Notes: generated by a model not told the origin, from the letters alone. DNA of 64,000 nt from an uncultured Pelagibacteraceae bacterium (GCA_902571005.1 CACGAG010000002.1:1-64000); one strand, 5' to 3'. Counted from the first letter of the stretch, positions 38,767 to 48,800 are shown. Made by a program: numbers and translations.

Positions 38767-39462
38767 TTTGCTTATTTCTAACTGAATTTTACTTCCAACA
38801 AAATAACTATCACTTATCTCAATTGGTTTGTTATTAATATCTGTATTTATTGCTTTTGTATGTATTAATGGGTCTCCGACATTAATTTTTAAATATTTGG
38901 ATTGTACATTATTCGCGCTCTCTGCTGATACTGTTGTTTTTTTTCTATATATTTTTTTTAATCCATATTTATTAAAGGACAATGTCATAGAGCCAGTTTT
39001 ACGAAAAAATAAATCAAAATTTTTAAATCTTTTTTCTGGGACTAATCTTTCTGTTAAAATAAGTGGAATACCATTAGCTTTAGAGATTGTATAAATATAG
39101 AAAACTGAATCATTTTTTTTTAAATTAAATTCTCTTATTTCATTGCTGTACCCTTTTCTCTTATCTATAGAAATAATATCTACAGCAATATCAGTAGTCT
39201 CTTGATTTAAATTCTGTGATGCCCTTACTGTTTTTCCGATTTTATAATTTATTTTCTTAGAGTTAAGAAAATATCCTAAACCTCTTCTCGAATAAATGAT
39301 ATTTTCTTTTTTAAGGGCCTCGATTCCACGTCTAACTGTATGCCTATTCACCTTAAAAAGCTTAGCATAATAGTTTTCAGAATAGATTTTTTCCCCTAAT
39401 CGAAGCTTACGATTAATAATATCTTTTTTTATTGAGTCCCTTATTTCTTCCCAGGCAAACAT
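38761..39462 (-). CDS. phnF: GntR/HutC-family regulator, PhnF-like
   Basis: N-terminal wHTH with KVNRHTVRRGIEALKKENIIYSRRGLGYF; UTRA domain; divergent from phnG. Confidence 0.9.
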   Translation of the reverse strand: MFAWEEIRDSIKKDIINRKLRLGEKIYSENYYAKLFKVNRHTVRRGIEALKKENIIYSRRGLGYFLNSKKINYKIGKTVRASQNLNQETTDIAVDIISIDKRKGYSNEIREFNLKKNDSVFYIYTISKANGIPLILTERLVPEKRFKNFDLFFRKTGSMTLSFNKYGLKKIYRKKTTVSAESANNVQSKYLKINVGDPLIHTKAINTDINNKPIEISDSYFVGSKIQLEISKL

Positions 39463-39469
39463 TTAGTTA

Positions 39470-39511
39470 TTGTAACATAATTTTAATAAATAAATTGAAA
39501 CGAATCGTCAT
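39470..39511 (+). promoter_or_regulatory. Pho-box-like sequences in phnF/phnG intergenic region
   Basis: TTGTAAC-ATAA-TTTTAAT followed by weaker periodic units ending TCGTCAT. Confidence 0.55.
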
Positions 39512-39522
39512 AATTATTATAG

Positions 39523-39543
39523 TATACTTGTATAGTTGTATAG
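39523..39543. promoter_or_regulatory. Candidate PhnF operator
   Basis: TATAC-TT-GTATA inverted repeat overlapping tandem TTGTATAG-TTGTATAG, immediately upstream of phnG ATG 39550. Confidence 0.6.
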
Positions 39544-39549
39544 ATTAAT

Positions 39550-39981
39550 ATGGAAAGAAAATTTTGGCTTAGTACATTGGCTACATGCAATGATGCCCAC
39601 CTAACTTCTCTTTGGGAAAAATTTGGTATTGAGGTAAATTTCACATGGCTTAGAAAACCGGAAATAGGCAGTATAATGTGTCAAGGAAAAATTGGAGTAA
39701 CAGGAAATAATTTCAATTTTGGTGAAGTTACTATTACCCGTTGTCAATTGAAAACCTCACAAGGAAAAATTGGTCACGGATACGTGCAAGGAAGAAATAA
39801 ATATAAGGCTGAAATTGTTGCTATATGCGATGCTTTACTGCAAACAAATAAAAGAGATTTTTTAATCAAAAATATAATACGCCCTCTAGTTGTAAGCGAT
39901 AAAAATTTAAAAAAAGATGTAATGTCAAAATCAGAGTCAACAGCTGTCGATTTCTTTACATTGGTGCGAGGTGAAACTTGA
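39550..39981 (+). CDS. phnG: C-P lyase subunit PhnG
   Basis: Position and sequence (LRKPEIGSIMCQGKIGVTGNNFNFGEVTITRCQ, GHGYVQGRNKYKAE). Confidence 0.93.
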   Translation: MERKFWLSTLATCNDAHLTSLWEKFGIEVNFTWLRKPEIGSIMCQGKIGVTGNNFNFGEVTITRCQLKTSQGKIGHGYVQGRNKYKAEIVAICDALLQTNKRDFLIKNIIRPLVVSDKNLKKDVMSKSESTAVDFFTLVRGET

Positions 39982-40537
39982 AATGATTAATACAAATGAA
40001 AACGAGTCTATTATAAAAGCCGATGCATTCAGAGCTATATTGTTTGCAACTTCTTATCCTGGATCAATTGAAAAGTTTTTAGAGATAAATAAACCTAAAC
40101 AAATTTCTACATCTTCAGCTACTATTTTGTCCACTATGTGCGATCACACCAGCGCCATTTATATTGGAAAATCATTAGACACTAAATCCTTAAGAGATTG
40201 GGTAGCCTTTCATACAAACTCTAAAATAGTAGATAAAAAATTTGCAAATTTTGCAATTGGTACTTTCAATGACATGTTGCCCCTTACAGAATTCTCTAGA
40301 GGATCAGACGAGTTTCCGGATAGATCATGTACATTAATAATTGAGACACCATTTAAATCAGACAATGTAAGTATTTCGGGGCCCGGTATCAAAGGTAGCA
40401 AAGATATCTACTTACCTCATGCGAATAAAATAAGTGATGTAAATAACTACTTCCCCCTTGGTATAGATTTCTATTTTACCAATAAAAGCAATTTTTTTTG
40501 CATTCCAAGATCAATAAAAATTAAAAAGAAAGGATAG
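39971..40537 (+). CDS. phnH: C-P lyase subunit PhnH
   Basis: Between phnG and phnI; RGSDEFPDRSCTLIIE, GPGIKGS. Confidence 0.92.
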   Translation: MKLEMINTNENESIIKADAFRAILFATSYPGSIEKFLEINKPKQISTSSATILSTMCDHTSAIYIGKSLDTKSLRDWVAFHTNSKIVDKKFANFAIGTFNDMLPLTEFSRGSDEFPDRSCTLIIETPFKSDNVSISGPGIKGSKDIYLPHANKISDVNNYFPLGIDFYFTNKSNFFCIPRSIKIKKKG

Positions 40538-40542
40538 TTTCT

Positions 40543-41613
40543 ATGTATGTAGCTGTTAAAGGTGGTGAAAAAGCAATTGAAAATGCTCATAATTGGCTTT
40601 CAGAAATAAGGAGGGGTGATGTTAATGTTCCCAACCTCGAAATTGATCAAATTAAAGAACAGTTGACATTGTCTGTTGAAAGGGTCATGTCAGAAGGATC
40701 ATTATATGATACTGATCTAGCAGCTCTCGCCATAAAACAATCAAGAGGTGACCTTATTGAAGCCATCTTCTTAATCAGGGCCTATCGTACAACTCTACCA
40801 AGATTTGGAACATCCCCCCCTATTAAAACAGAAGATATGGTATGCATGAGAAGAATCTCAGCAACTTATAAAGATATTCCCGGAAAACAAAAATTGGGGC
40901 CTACATTTGATTATACACACAGACTTTTAGACTTTAGTTTACTGGCTGAAGGCAATATACCTAAGGCAGAAAAACGAAAAGTATTAAAGGAAAAAATACC
41001 TCACGTACTGAGATTTTTAAATAAAGAAGGCCTTATTCAAAAAGAAAAAAATAATAATTATCAGCCAAAAGACATCACAAGAAATCCACTTGAGTTTCCA
41101 GCTAATAGAAGTGAGAGGTTACAATCACTTTCTAGAGCCGATGAAGGATTTCTTCTTGCTTTAGCTTATTCAACTCAAAGAGGCTACGCTAGAAATCATG
41201 CTTTTGTAGGTGAATTAAGAATTGGTTATGTAAAAGTTAAGTACAACATTCCAGAATTAGACATTGAGATCGATATTGCAGAAATAATTGTTACTGAGTG
41301 CGAGAGTGTAAATCAATTTCAAGGAAGCAAAAAAACACCCGCACAATTTACACGAGGATATGGATTGACATTTGGTCAATTAGAAAGAAAGGCAGTATCA
41401 ATGGCCCTAGTCGATAGGGCATTAAGGTGGAAAGAAATTGGTGAAGAGTTTGTCGGAGCTCCTGCTCAGGATGAAGAGTTTGTATTGTCACATTGTGATA
41501 ATATACAGGCAACTGGGTTTTTGGAACATTTAAAGTTACCCCATTATGTTGATTTTCAATCAGAGCTGGAATTGGTTAGAAGAATTCGTAAAGAGTATGA
41601 GAAAAACAAATAA
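40543..41613 (+). CDS. phnI: C-P lyase subunit PhnI
   Basis: MYVAVKGGEKAIENAH, RTTLPRFG, RISATYKDIPGKQKLGPTFDYTHRLLDF. Confidence 0.96.
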   Translation: MYVAVKGGEKAIENAHNWLSEIRRGDVNVPNLEIDQIKEQLTLSVERVMSEGSLYDTDLAALAIKQSRGDLIEAIFLIRAYRTTLPRFGTSPPIKTEDMVCMRRISATYKDIPGKQKLGPTFDYTHRLLDFSLLAEGNIPKAEKRKVLKEKIPHVLRFLNKEGLIQKEKNNNYQPKDITRNPLEFPANRSERLQSLSRADEGFLLALAYSTQRGYARNHAFVGELRIGYVKVKYNIPELDIEIDIAEIIVTECESVNQFQGSKKTPAQFTRGYGLTFGQLERKAVSMALVDRALRWKEIGEEFVGAPAQDEEFVLSHCDNIQATGFLEHLKLPHYVDFQSELELVRRIRKEYEKNK

Positions 41614-42487
41614 CGTAATTAAGATTAAAGATTTCAAAGTAGACAAAGGTCTACCTTTTGATCAAGAATATAATTTTGCGTATTTAGATGAGAATACAAA
41701 AAAAATGATAAGACGTGCAATAATAAAAGCTTTATGTATTCCAGGTTATCAGGTTCCTTTTGCCTCTAGAGAAATGCCTATGCCATATGGATGGGGAACA
41801 GGTGGAGTCCAAGTTACTGCGAGCTGCTTAACAAAAAGAGACACTTTAAAAATAATAGATCAGGGAGCTGACGATACTACCAACGCTGTATCAATAAGAA
41901 ATTTTTTCAAAAAAACTTCAAATATTAAAACTACTGAAATTACTGAAAAAGCAACACTGATACAAACTAGACATAGAATTCCTGAAACACCATTAAAAAA
42001 GAAACAAATATTTGTTTATCAGGTACCCATCCCTGAACCCTTGGCCTTTCTAGAACCTAAAGTATCTGAAACAATAAAAATGCACTCTCTTTCCGAATAT
42101 GGCGCAATGCACGTAAAGCTCTATGAAGATATATCAAAAAATGGGCATATAGAAACCGCTTACGCTTATCCAGTAAAAACTAATGATCGTTATATAATGG
42201 ATCCATCCCCAATACCAAAATTTGATAATCCTAAAATGAATAACTCACCAGCGATACAGCTATTTGGTGCTGGAAGAGAACAAAGAATTTATGCTATTCC
42301 ACCATATACAAAAGTTAAAAGTCTCGATTTTGAAGACTACCCATTTGACCCATTTAAAGCTGAACACGCGTGTGATATTTGTGGATCAAAGAATACATAT
42401 TTAGATGAGATTATTGTTGATGATGCGGGAAATAAATCTTTTATTTGCTCAGATACAGATTTTTGTAATAAAAGAAAAAATAAATGA
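41597..42487 (+). CDS. phnJ: C-P lyase radical-SAM subunit PhnJ
   Basis: CIPGYQVPFASREMPMPYGWGTGG; C-terminal CDIC...CSDTDFC cysteines. Start refined to ATG 41597. Confidence 0.96.
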   Translation: MRKTNNVIKIKDFKVDKGLPFDQEYNFAYLDENTKKMIRRAIIKALCIPGYQVPFASREMPMPYGWGTGGVQVTASCLTKRDTLKIIDQGADDTTNAVSIRNFFKKTSNIKTTEITEKATLIQTRHRIPETPLKKKQIFVYQVPIPEPLAFLEPKVSETIKMHSLSEYGAMHVKLYEDISKNGHIETAYAYPVKTNDRYIMDPSPIPKFDNPKMNNSPAIQLFGAGREQRIYAIPPYTKVKSLDFEDYPFDPFKAEHACDICGSKNTYLDEIIVDDAGNKSFICSDTDFCNKRKNK

Positions 42488-43254
42488 TAATCCCTCTTTT
42501 AAAAGTTACAAATTTAAGCAAATCTTATGATAATATTGTTGGATGTAAAAATATTTCAATGTCACTATATCCAGGTGAAGTATTGGGCATTGTCGGTGAG
42601 TCTGGTTCCGGTAAAACAACCTTAATTAACTGCTTATCCGGCAATCTTGAGCCTGATAGAGGAAAAATAATTTTCAGTATTAACAACAAAGAAACCGACT
42701 TTTTAAATATATCAGAGTCAGAGAAAAGAAAATTTATTAGAACAGATTTAGCTTTTGTTCATCAAAACCCACGTGACGGATTAAGATTAAATGTATCAGC
42801 AGGTGGTAATATAGGCGAAAAATTAATGTCTGTTGGCTATAGACATTATGGAAATATAAGAAGCTTAGCAACAAAATGGATGAATAAAGTTGAAATAGAC
42901 AAAAGTAGAATTGATGATCTACCCATTACTTTCTCAGGTGGAATGCTTCAAAGACTTCAAATAGCAAAAAATCTAATAACAAGCCCAAATGTTATTTTTA
43001 TGGATGAACCAACTGGTGGGCTAGATGTTTCAGTTCAAGCTCGTGTTCTTGATTTGATAAGATCACTTGTTAATGAGTTGAACCTTACAGTAATTATTGT
43101 ATCACATGATTTAGCCGTTATCAGATTACTTGCAGATAAAATGATTGTCATGAAAAACGGTACTGTAATCGAGTCTGGTTTAAGCGATCAGGTACTTGAA
43201 GATCCTCAGCAAGAATATACACAGCTATTAGTAAGTTCGGTGTTACACGTTTAG
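42484..43254 (+). CDS. phnK: C-P lyase ATPase-like subunit PhnK
   Basis: ABC ATPase motifs GESGSGKTTL, FSGGMLQRLQIAKNL; operon position. Confidence 0.94.
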   Translation: MIIPLLKVTNLSKSYDNIVGCKNISMSLYPGEVLGIVGESGSGKTTLINCLSGNLEPDRGKIIFSINNKETDFLNISESEKRKFIRTDLAFVHQNPRDGLRLNVSAGGNIGEKLMSVGYRHYGNIRSLATKWMNKVEIDKSRIDDLPITFSGGMLQRLQIAKNLITSPNVIFMDEPTGGLDVSVQARVLDLIRSLVNELNLTVIIVSHDLAVIRLLADKMIVMKNGTVIESGLSDQVLEDPQQEYTQLLVSSVLHV

Positions 43255-43255
43255 T

Positions 43256-43930
43256 ATGATTGAGGTAAAAAAAGTTAATAAATCGTTTACTTTATTTAAC
43301 CAAAATAACGCGAAGATAACAGTTTTTAAAAATTTAAATTTTGAGGTTAATCCAGGTGAAATTGTAGCCCTTAAAGGACCATCAGGCATAGGTAAATCAA
43401 GTATTTTAAAGATGATTTATGGAAGTTATATAATTGATAAGGGTGCTATAATTATAAATAATAAAAATATTGCCACTCTATCGGCTCAGGAAATACTTAA
43501 ACTTAGAAAAACTTCAATTGGGTATGTGAGCCAATTTTTAAAAGTGATACCCCGTATTTCTGCTTTAGATGTAATAATGGAACCATTATTAAATTCAGGT
43601 GATAATAAAAATAATGCTTATAAAAAATCGATAAAACTTTTAAAGGACTTAAATATTGAGAAGAATTTGTGGCACTTATCTCCGCTAACTTTTTCTGGGG
43701 GCGAGCAACAGAGAATTAATATCGCACGAGGTTTTATAAAAGACCTTCCTTACTTGTTACTCGATGAGCCAACTGCAAGTCTTGACAGTAGAAATCGTGA
43801 TATAATTATCAATTTAATTAAAGCGAAATCTAATAGAGGCGTATCAATTATTGGAATCTTTCATGACGAATATTCTCGAAAAAAGTTGAATGTAAGAGAG
43901 ATTGATCTAAACATTGAAACAAAGCATTAA
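43256..43930 (+). CDS. phnL: ABC-like PhnL
   Basis: GPSGIGKSSILK, FSGGEQQRINIARG; operon position. Confidence 0.93.
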   Translation: MIEVKKVNKSFTLFNQNNAKITVFKNLNFEVNPGEIVALKGPSGIGKSSILKMIYGSYIIDKGAIIINNKNIATLSAQEILKLRKTSIGYVSQFLKVIPRISALDVIMEPLLNSGDNKNNAYKKSIKLLKDLNIEKNLWHLSPLTFSGGEQQRINIARGFIKDLPYLLLDEPTASLDSRNRDIIINLIKAKSNRGVSIIGIFHDEYSRKKLNVREIDLNIETKH

Positions 43931-44465
43931 AAGAAACGGCAAGGCTTTTATCGTCTTAGGTCCATCAGGATCTGGTAAAAATACCCTTATAAATGGAGCC
44001 TGTAAAAATATCGATAATCTAAAGGCGATCAAAAGATACATTACAAGAACTAAAATAGATATTAATGAAGACTATAACCCTATTGATGAAAAAATATTTA
44101 CGCAAATGAAGAGTGAAAATTTATTTTGTACAACATGGAATGCAAATAATTGCAATTATGGTATTCACAAAGATGCAATTGATGATCTTAAAGATGGAAA
44201 AAACATAATATTTGCTGGATCTAGAGAATATATAAATAATATATTATATGATATATCCTCTTCTATCGTTATACACATAAATGCTACTAGCAATTTATTG
44301 AGTCAACGAATTTTTGATAGAAAAAGAGAGAACGAATTCGAAATCAACTCTCGAATAAAAAGAGAAAATTATAATTTACCAACAAGTACAAAATTTGTAG
44401 AAAATAATAGCAGTATTGATCAAGGTATTATGAATTTAACTGCATTAATTAAAAGTTTAATTTAA
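43914..44465 (+). CDS. phnN: Ribose 1,5-bisphosphokinase PhnN
   Basis: GPSGSGKNTLINGA, guanylate-kinase-like fold; operon position. Confidence 0.9.
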   Translation: MKQSIKRNGKAFIVLGPSGSGKNTLINGACKNIDNLKAIKRYITRTKIDINEDYNPIDEKIFTQMKSENLFCTTWNANNCNYGIHKDAIDDLKDGKNIIFAGSREYINNILYDISSSIVIHINATSNLLSQRIFDRKRENEFEINSRIKRENYNLPTSTKFVENNSSIDQGIMNLTALIKSLI

Positions 44466-45165
44466 ACCTTTTTATTTCCTCAAAATGGCCATTTTTATTT
44501 TCACCAAGTAAACTAATTTCATTAAATTCAATTACATTATTTGATATTTTGTAAATTAATTTTTCTAGTTCTAATTTTTGTTTGTTAGATAATTTATTGT
44601 TATTTTGGTTCATTAGCGTCATATGAAATTTAAACTGATCAAAGACGAATGGATATCCCCACTCTTTTAAATATTTGTTTTGCTTAATAGTTAAAGAATC
44701 AGGGATCCTTTTTTTTATTTCTGTTTTATTTAGCTCTGCCCTAAAAGTATCTAGATGTTTAACAAGATCATTCTCAAGGTTTATTAATAATTTGTTTGGT
44801 TTTCTGCTAGTTATGAAAGTAAATTTTTTACTATAAACTATTTTTAAACCTTGTATCTTAAATCTACTATGTTGTGCTGCTATATGGCTAATAACATCAT
44901 AAAAATTTTTTGTTTTAACATTTCTTTTAAGTCTAAATGGTGCCTTTAATGTTGCGTGAAACCCATACTTTGCAGGCTGTTCACAATAGTCTTTAAGTTC
45001 ATCAAAGAATGTAAAACCTCTATTAATAAAATATTTTTGACGTCTTGTTAGTGATATTTTTTTCTTTTTATTGATATCTCTACCTAAAAGGTTTTTTCCG
45101 AAGTTTTCTAAACTCGAGTTTTTTTTAGGCAAAAAGTAAATTGCCACTCTTTTGTAATTAGTCAT
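44449..45165 (-). CDS. DUF1045 phosphonate-metabolism protein, 2H phosphoesterase
   Basis: YGFHATLKAPF and FKFHMTLM: two HxTL motifs; antisense-oriented within phn cluster. Confidence 0.88.
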   Translation of the reverse strand: MTNYKRVAIYFLPKKNSSLENFGKNLLGRDINKKKKISLTRRQKYFINRGFTFFDELKDYCEQPAKYGFHATLKAPFRLKRNVKTKNFYDVISHIAAQHSRFKIQGLKIVYSKKFTFITSRKPNKLLINLENDLVKHLDTFRAELNKTEIKKRIPDSLTIKQNKYLKEWGYPFVFDQFKFHMTLMNQNNNKLSNKQKLELEKLIYKISNNVIEFNEISLLGENKNGHFEEIKRFKLNF

Positions 45166-45214
45166 AATACTTTAACAATAATCTAATAAATTAGTAATAT
45201 CTTGTTAAATAAAT

Positions 45215-46357
45215 ATGAATGAATTTGTAATAAAAAATGCCCATATTGTTTGTCCGGACGAATCTTTTATGGGCCATGTTTACATTGCAAACGGTATAAT
45301 AAAGGATTTAAGTAAAGGAAATTATACAGGAAATTCTGCTTTCGATTTAAACAAGGATTTCTTAATTCCTGGTTTAATCGAACTTCATACAGATAATATC
45401 GAAAGACATTTAACACCCAGGCCAAAAGTAGAATGGCCAATTATAAACGCATTGCTAGCTCATGATAGAGAATTGTCTTCCGTCGGTATAACCACGGTAT
45501 TTGATGCACTTAGAGTTGGATCGATACCAAAAGGGAACCTTCAAGGTGAATATAAAAAATATGCTAAAGCAACAGCTGACCAAATTTCAACTTTAAAAAA
45601 AAATAAACTTTTTAAAATTGACCATTATATTCACTTGCGTGCAGAAACCGCATCTGAAACGTTAGCAAATGAACTTGATGAGTTTGATGAATCAAGCAAC
45701 GTTAAAATGATAAGCATTATGGACCATACACCGGGACAAAGACAATTTAGAAATACAGATAAATATAAGGAATACTTAGCGGGTAAATATCAACTATCCG
45801 ATGAAGAAATGGAAAATCACTTCTCTAAATTAAAAGCACTGCAGTCAAAAAATAGTGAAATACATATAAAGAAAATATCTGAAGCACAAATGAGATTTCA
45901 ATGTGTTCTTGCGAGTCATGATGACACTACTATAGAAGATGTATTAAGTTCAAAAAATCTAGGAGTTTCAATAGCAGAATTTCCAACCACAATCGAAGCA
46001 GCAAAAGAGTCGCAAAAAGAAGACATGAAAATTATCATGGGTTCGCCAAATTTAATGAGAGGTGGGTCACATTCTGGAAATATTTCAGCTCAAGAACTCA
46101 TAGACGAAAATTGCCTTGATATTTTTAGCTCTGACTATATCCCGTCATCCCTACTTTCTTCAGCTGTCAAATGGGGTTTAGAGTCCGGTAATATGCCAAA
46201 AGCAATTGCCTCTATTTCAAGAAACCCAGCAATAGCTACACAGCTTCTAGACCGAGGTAGTATACAGTGCGGCATGAAGGCGGACCTAGTTAGTTTCAGT
46301 ATTTATAACAATTTACCAATAGTAAAAAAAGTATGGGTATCTGGACAAGCGATATAA
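45215..46357 (+). CDS. phnM: Triphosphoribosyl-phosphonate diphosphatase PhnM
   Basis: PGLIELHTDNIERHLTPRP, MDHTPGQRQF, FSSDYIPSSLL. Confidence 0.95.
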   Translation: MNEFVIKNAHIVCPDESFMGHVYIANGIIKDLSKGNYTGNSAFDLNKDFLIPGLIELHTDNIERHLTPRPKVEWPIINALLAHDRELSSVGITTVFDALRVGSIPKGNLQGEYKKYAKATADQISTLKKNKLFKIDHYIHLRAETASETLANELDEFDESSNVKMISIMDHTPGQRQFRNTDKYKEYLAGKYQLSDEEMENHFSKLKALQSKNSEIHIKKISEAQMRFQCVLASHDDTTIEDVLSSKNLGVSIAEFPTTIEAAKESQKEDMKIIMGSPNLMRGGSHSGNISAQELIDENCLDIFSSDYIPSSLLSSAVKWGLESGNMPKAIASISRNPAIATQLLDRGSIQCGMKADLVSFSIYNNLPIVKKVWVSGQAI

Positions 46358-46996
46358 TTAATCGTAAAATCGAAGAATAAAATATGCAATTAAGAGTCCA
46401 ATTAATTGCATAAAAATAAACATCAACACGTGCTGTGGATCTATACCGGTAAATGTGTTGGTGAATGATCTACTGATCGTGACAGCTGGATTGGCAAATG
46501 ACGTTGAAGATGTGAACCAATAAGCCCCAGTTATATATAAAGCCACCGCTATTGCTGGATCTCTTTTTGCCTTTAGTGTGAGCACAATTGTAATTAATAA
46601 GCCTATTGTTGCAACCACTTCAGAGACATGAATATTAATTCCTGTTCTTTCTTTAGTTGAAAATTCAATAAATAAATCATCAAAAATATAATTTGCTAAA
46701 ATGACGCCAGAAGTGCCACCCACTAGTTGAAAAATGATAAATAATATCATCGTTACGTTATTAATATCTGATTTAAATCTAAAATAAAGTGTAACAACTG
46801 GATTAAAATGAGCTCCAGATATAGGACCAAATATTGATATTATCACGTAAAGCATTGCTCCTGTTGCTATTGCATTAGCAAGCAATACAACACCTTCATT
46901 TGTAGGAGATAGATTTTCGGCCATTATCCCTGATCCTACTACCGAGAAAACAAGTAAGAGTGTACCCAGATATTCAGAAAGTATTTTTTTAGGCAT
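46358..46996 (-). CDS. MIP-family aquaglyceroporin (AqpS-like)
   Basis: GAHFNPVVTLYFR and SFANPAVTISRSF (two NP boxes); adjacent arsC. Confidence 0.9.
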   Translation of the reverse strand: MPKKILSEYLGTLLLVFSVVGSGIMAENLSPTNEGVVLLANAIATGAMLYVIISIFGPISGAHFNPVVTLYFRFKSDINNVTMILFIIFQLVGGTSGVILANYIFDDLFIEFSTKERTGINIHVSEVVATIGLLITIVLTLKAKRDPAIAVALYITGAYWFTSSTSFANPAVTISRSFTNTFTGIDPQHVLMFIFMQLIGLLIAYFILRFYD

Positions 46997-47425
46997 TTAT
47001 TTAAGCAAATTTTCTTTTATTAATTGATCAATATAATCAAATGTAGATCTAAAAAACTTTTTGTGATCGACTTCGTTTAAGTTCTGTTTAACGGGGTCTT
47101 CAATATTGAAATGAAATGTTTTTGGAGCACCCGGCCAGATCGGACATGTTTCTTTAGCGGCATTTCCACACACAGTAACGACATAATCCATAGAGGGAGA
47201 GTTGGGCTCACCAAATACGTCCCAACTTTTACTATAGAGTTTCTCAGTCGGTATTTTCATATCATCTAATAAATCGAGTGTTTTAGGATTTATTATTCCT
47301 GAAGGTGTGCTACCAGCGCTATAGCCTTTCAGACTTTCACTATATTTATAATTGGTAATTGCCTCAGCTATAATGCTTCTGGCTGAATTTTGCGTACATA
47401 AATATAAAACATTTTTAATGCTCAT
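46997..47425 (-). CDS. arsC: Arsenate reductase (LMW-PTP type)
   Basis: LYLCTQNSARSIIAEA CX5R motif; VVTVCGNAAKETCPIWPG. Confidence 0.92.
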   Translation of the reverse strand: MSIKNVLYLCTQNSARSIIAEAITNYKYSESLKGYSAGSTPSGIINPKTLDLLDDMKIPTEKLYSKSWDVFGEPNSPSMDYVVTVCGNAAKETCPIWPGAPKTFHFNIEDPVKQNLNEVDHKKFFRSTFDYIDQLIKENLLK

Positions 47426-48108
47426 ATACCAAGAGAATATCCAGCAGATCTAATTGTTCTAATTGGGTCGTATTCAAATCCTTCGTTTAATGCTTTTCTT
47501 AATCTTCTGATATGAACATCAACTGTTCTAGGCTCGACATATGGACTTGTAGTCCATACATAATCTAATAATTGTTGTCTTGAAAATACTTTACCTTGAT
47601 TTTCCATTAAAAAACGCAATAAATTAAATTCCGTAGGTCCAAGACTTATTTCTGTTTTATCCCTGGTGACACGATGCGTTGAAACATCTAATTGAATTCC
47701 CTTATAAGTAAGAACTTCATTATAAAAAATAGGTCTTAAGCGTTTGAGTACTGCTTTAATTCTTGCTACTAACTCATTGACTGAAAATGGTTTTGTTATG
47801 TAGTCATCAATTTCAGTTTCAAATGCTCTTAATTTATCTTCTTCTTCTCCTTTAGCTGTGAGCATAATTAAAGGAATGTTCTTTGTAGTTTTATCTTTAC
47901 GTACTCGTCTACACAATTCTAACCCAGAAATATTTGGGAGCATCCAGTCAACGATTATGAGATCGTATTTAATATCACCAAATATACTATCCAATGCGCT
48001 ATCGCCATCAAAGCATACGTCTACATCAAATCCACTAGCTGTGAGATTGTATTTTAATAATTCAACTATTGAGACTTCATCCTCAATTACTAGGATTTTA
48101 GGTTTCAT
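47422..48108 (-). CDS. phoB: Phosphate regulon response regulator
   Basis: OmpR-family receiver+wHTH; ILVIEDEVSIVELLKYNL, SRQQLLDYVW; operon with phoU. Start refined to 48108. Confidence 0.95.
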   Translation of the reverse strand: MKPKILVIEDEVSIVELLKYNLTASGFDVDVCFDGDSALDSIFGDIKYDLIIVDWMLPNISGLELCRRVRKDKTTKNIPLIMLTAKGEEEDKLRAFETEIDDYITKPFSVNELVARIKAVLKRLRPIFYNEVLTYKGIQLDVSTHRVTRDKTEISLGPTEFNLLRFLMENQGKVFSRQQLLDYVWTTSPYVEPRTVDVHIRRLRKALNEGFEYDPIRTIRSAGYSLGI

Positions 48109-48800
48109 TACACCTTTTCCCACTTAATTCTTTTTTCCGACTTACGTTCTAAGGCTTGACCAGTTGTAATGAAGTGAATGTCTTCAGCAATATTTTGAAC
48201 ATAATCTCCTATTCTCTCTATGTTTTTAGCAATCGACAATAAGTGTGAACAGCCTGTAATTGTATCTGGGTCTTCTGCCATCGTCTTAAGAAGATCCCTG
48301 TAAATTGATAAATACAATTCATCAATATCGCCGTCTAAATCCCAAGCATTAATTGCTAGCGTATCTGATTTTTGAACGAAGGCATCTAAAACATTTTTTA
48401 TCATTCTTTGAACGTTCTCACCCATATTGACAATTTCTGAAACCGGCGTGTCGGGCATATTTATTTTTACATTTGCAACTCTTTTAGCAATATTGGTAGC
48501 GTGATCACCCATTCTCTCGAGATCGTTTGCAATGCTTAGTGCCGAAAGTACGGTTCTTAAATCATTAGCAAGCGGTTGCCTCATTGCAATTACTTTGTAT
48601 GTTAAAGCATCAATTTCCTTTTCTAAGGCATCTATTTTATTATCATCTCTTAAAATTTCTTCTGCAAAAGCAGTATCTTTATCACCCAAAGCAACAAGAG
48701 AATTGTGAAGCTGTGTTTCAACCAATCCTCCCATTTTAATTAATGTACTATTTATTAAATCTAATTGCTCATCATAAGATGAAACTATGTGTTCACTCAT
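48108..48800 (-). CDS. phoU: Phosphate transport regulator PhoU
   Basis: ALSIANDLERMGDHATNIAKRV, IERIGDYVQNIAEDI. Confidence 0.96.
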   Translation of the reverse strand: MSEHIVSSYDEQLDLINSTLIKMGGLVETQLHNSLVALGDKDTAFAEEILRDDNKIDALEKEIDALTYKVIAMRQPLANDLRTVLSALSIANDLERMGDHATNIAKRVANVKINMPDTPVSEIVNMGENVQRMIKNVLDAFVQKSDTLAINAWDLDGDIDELYLSIYRDLLKTMAEDPDTITGCSHLLSIAKNIERIGDYVQNIAEDIHFITTGQALERKSEKRIKWEKV

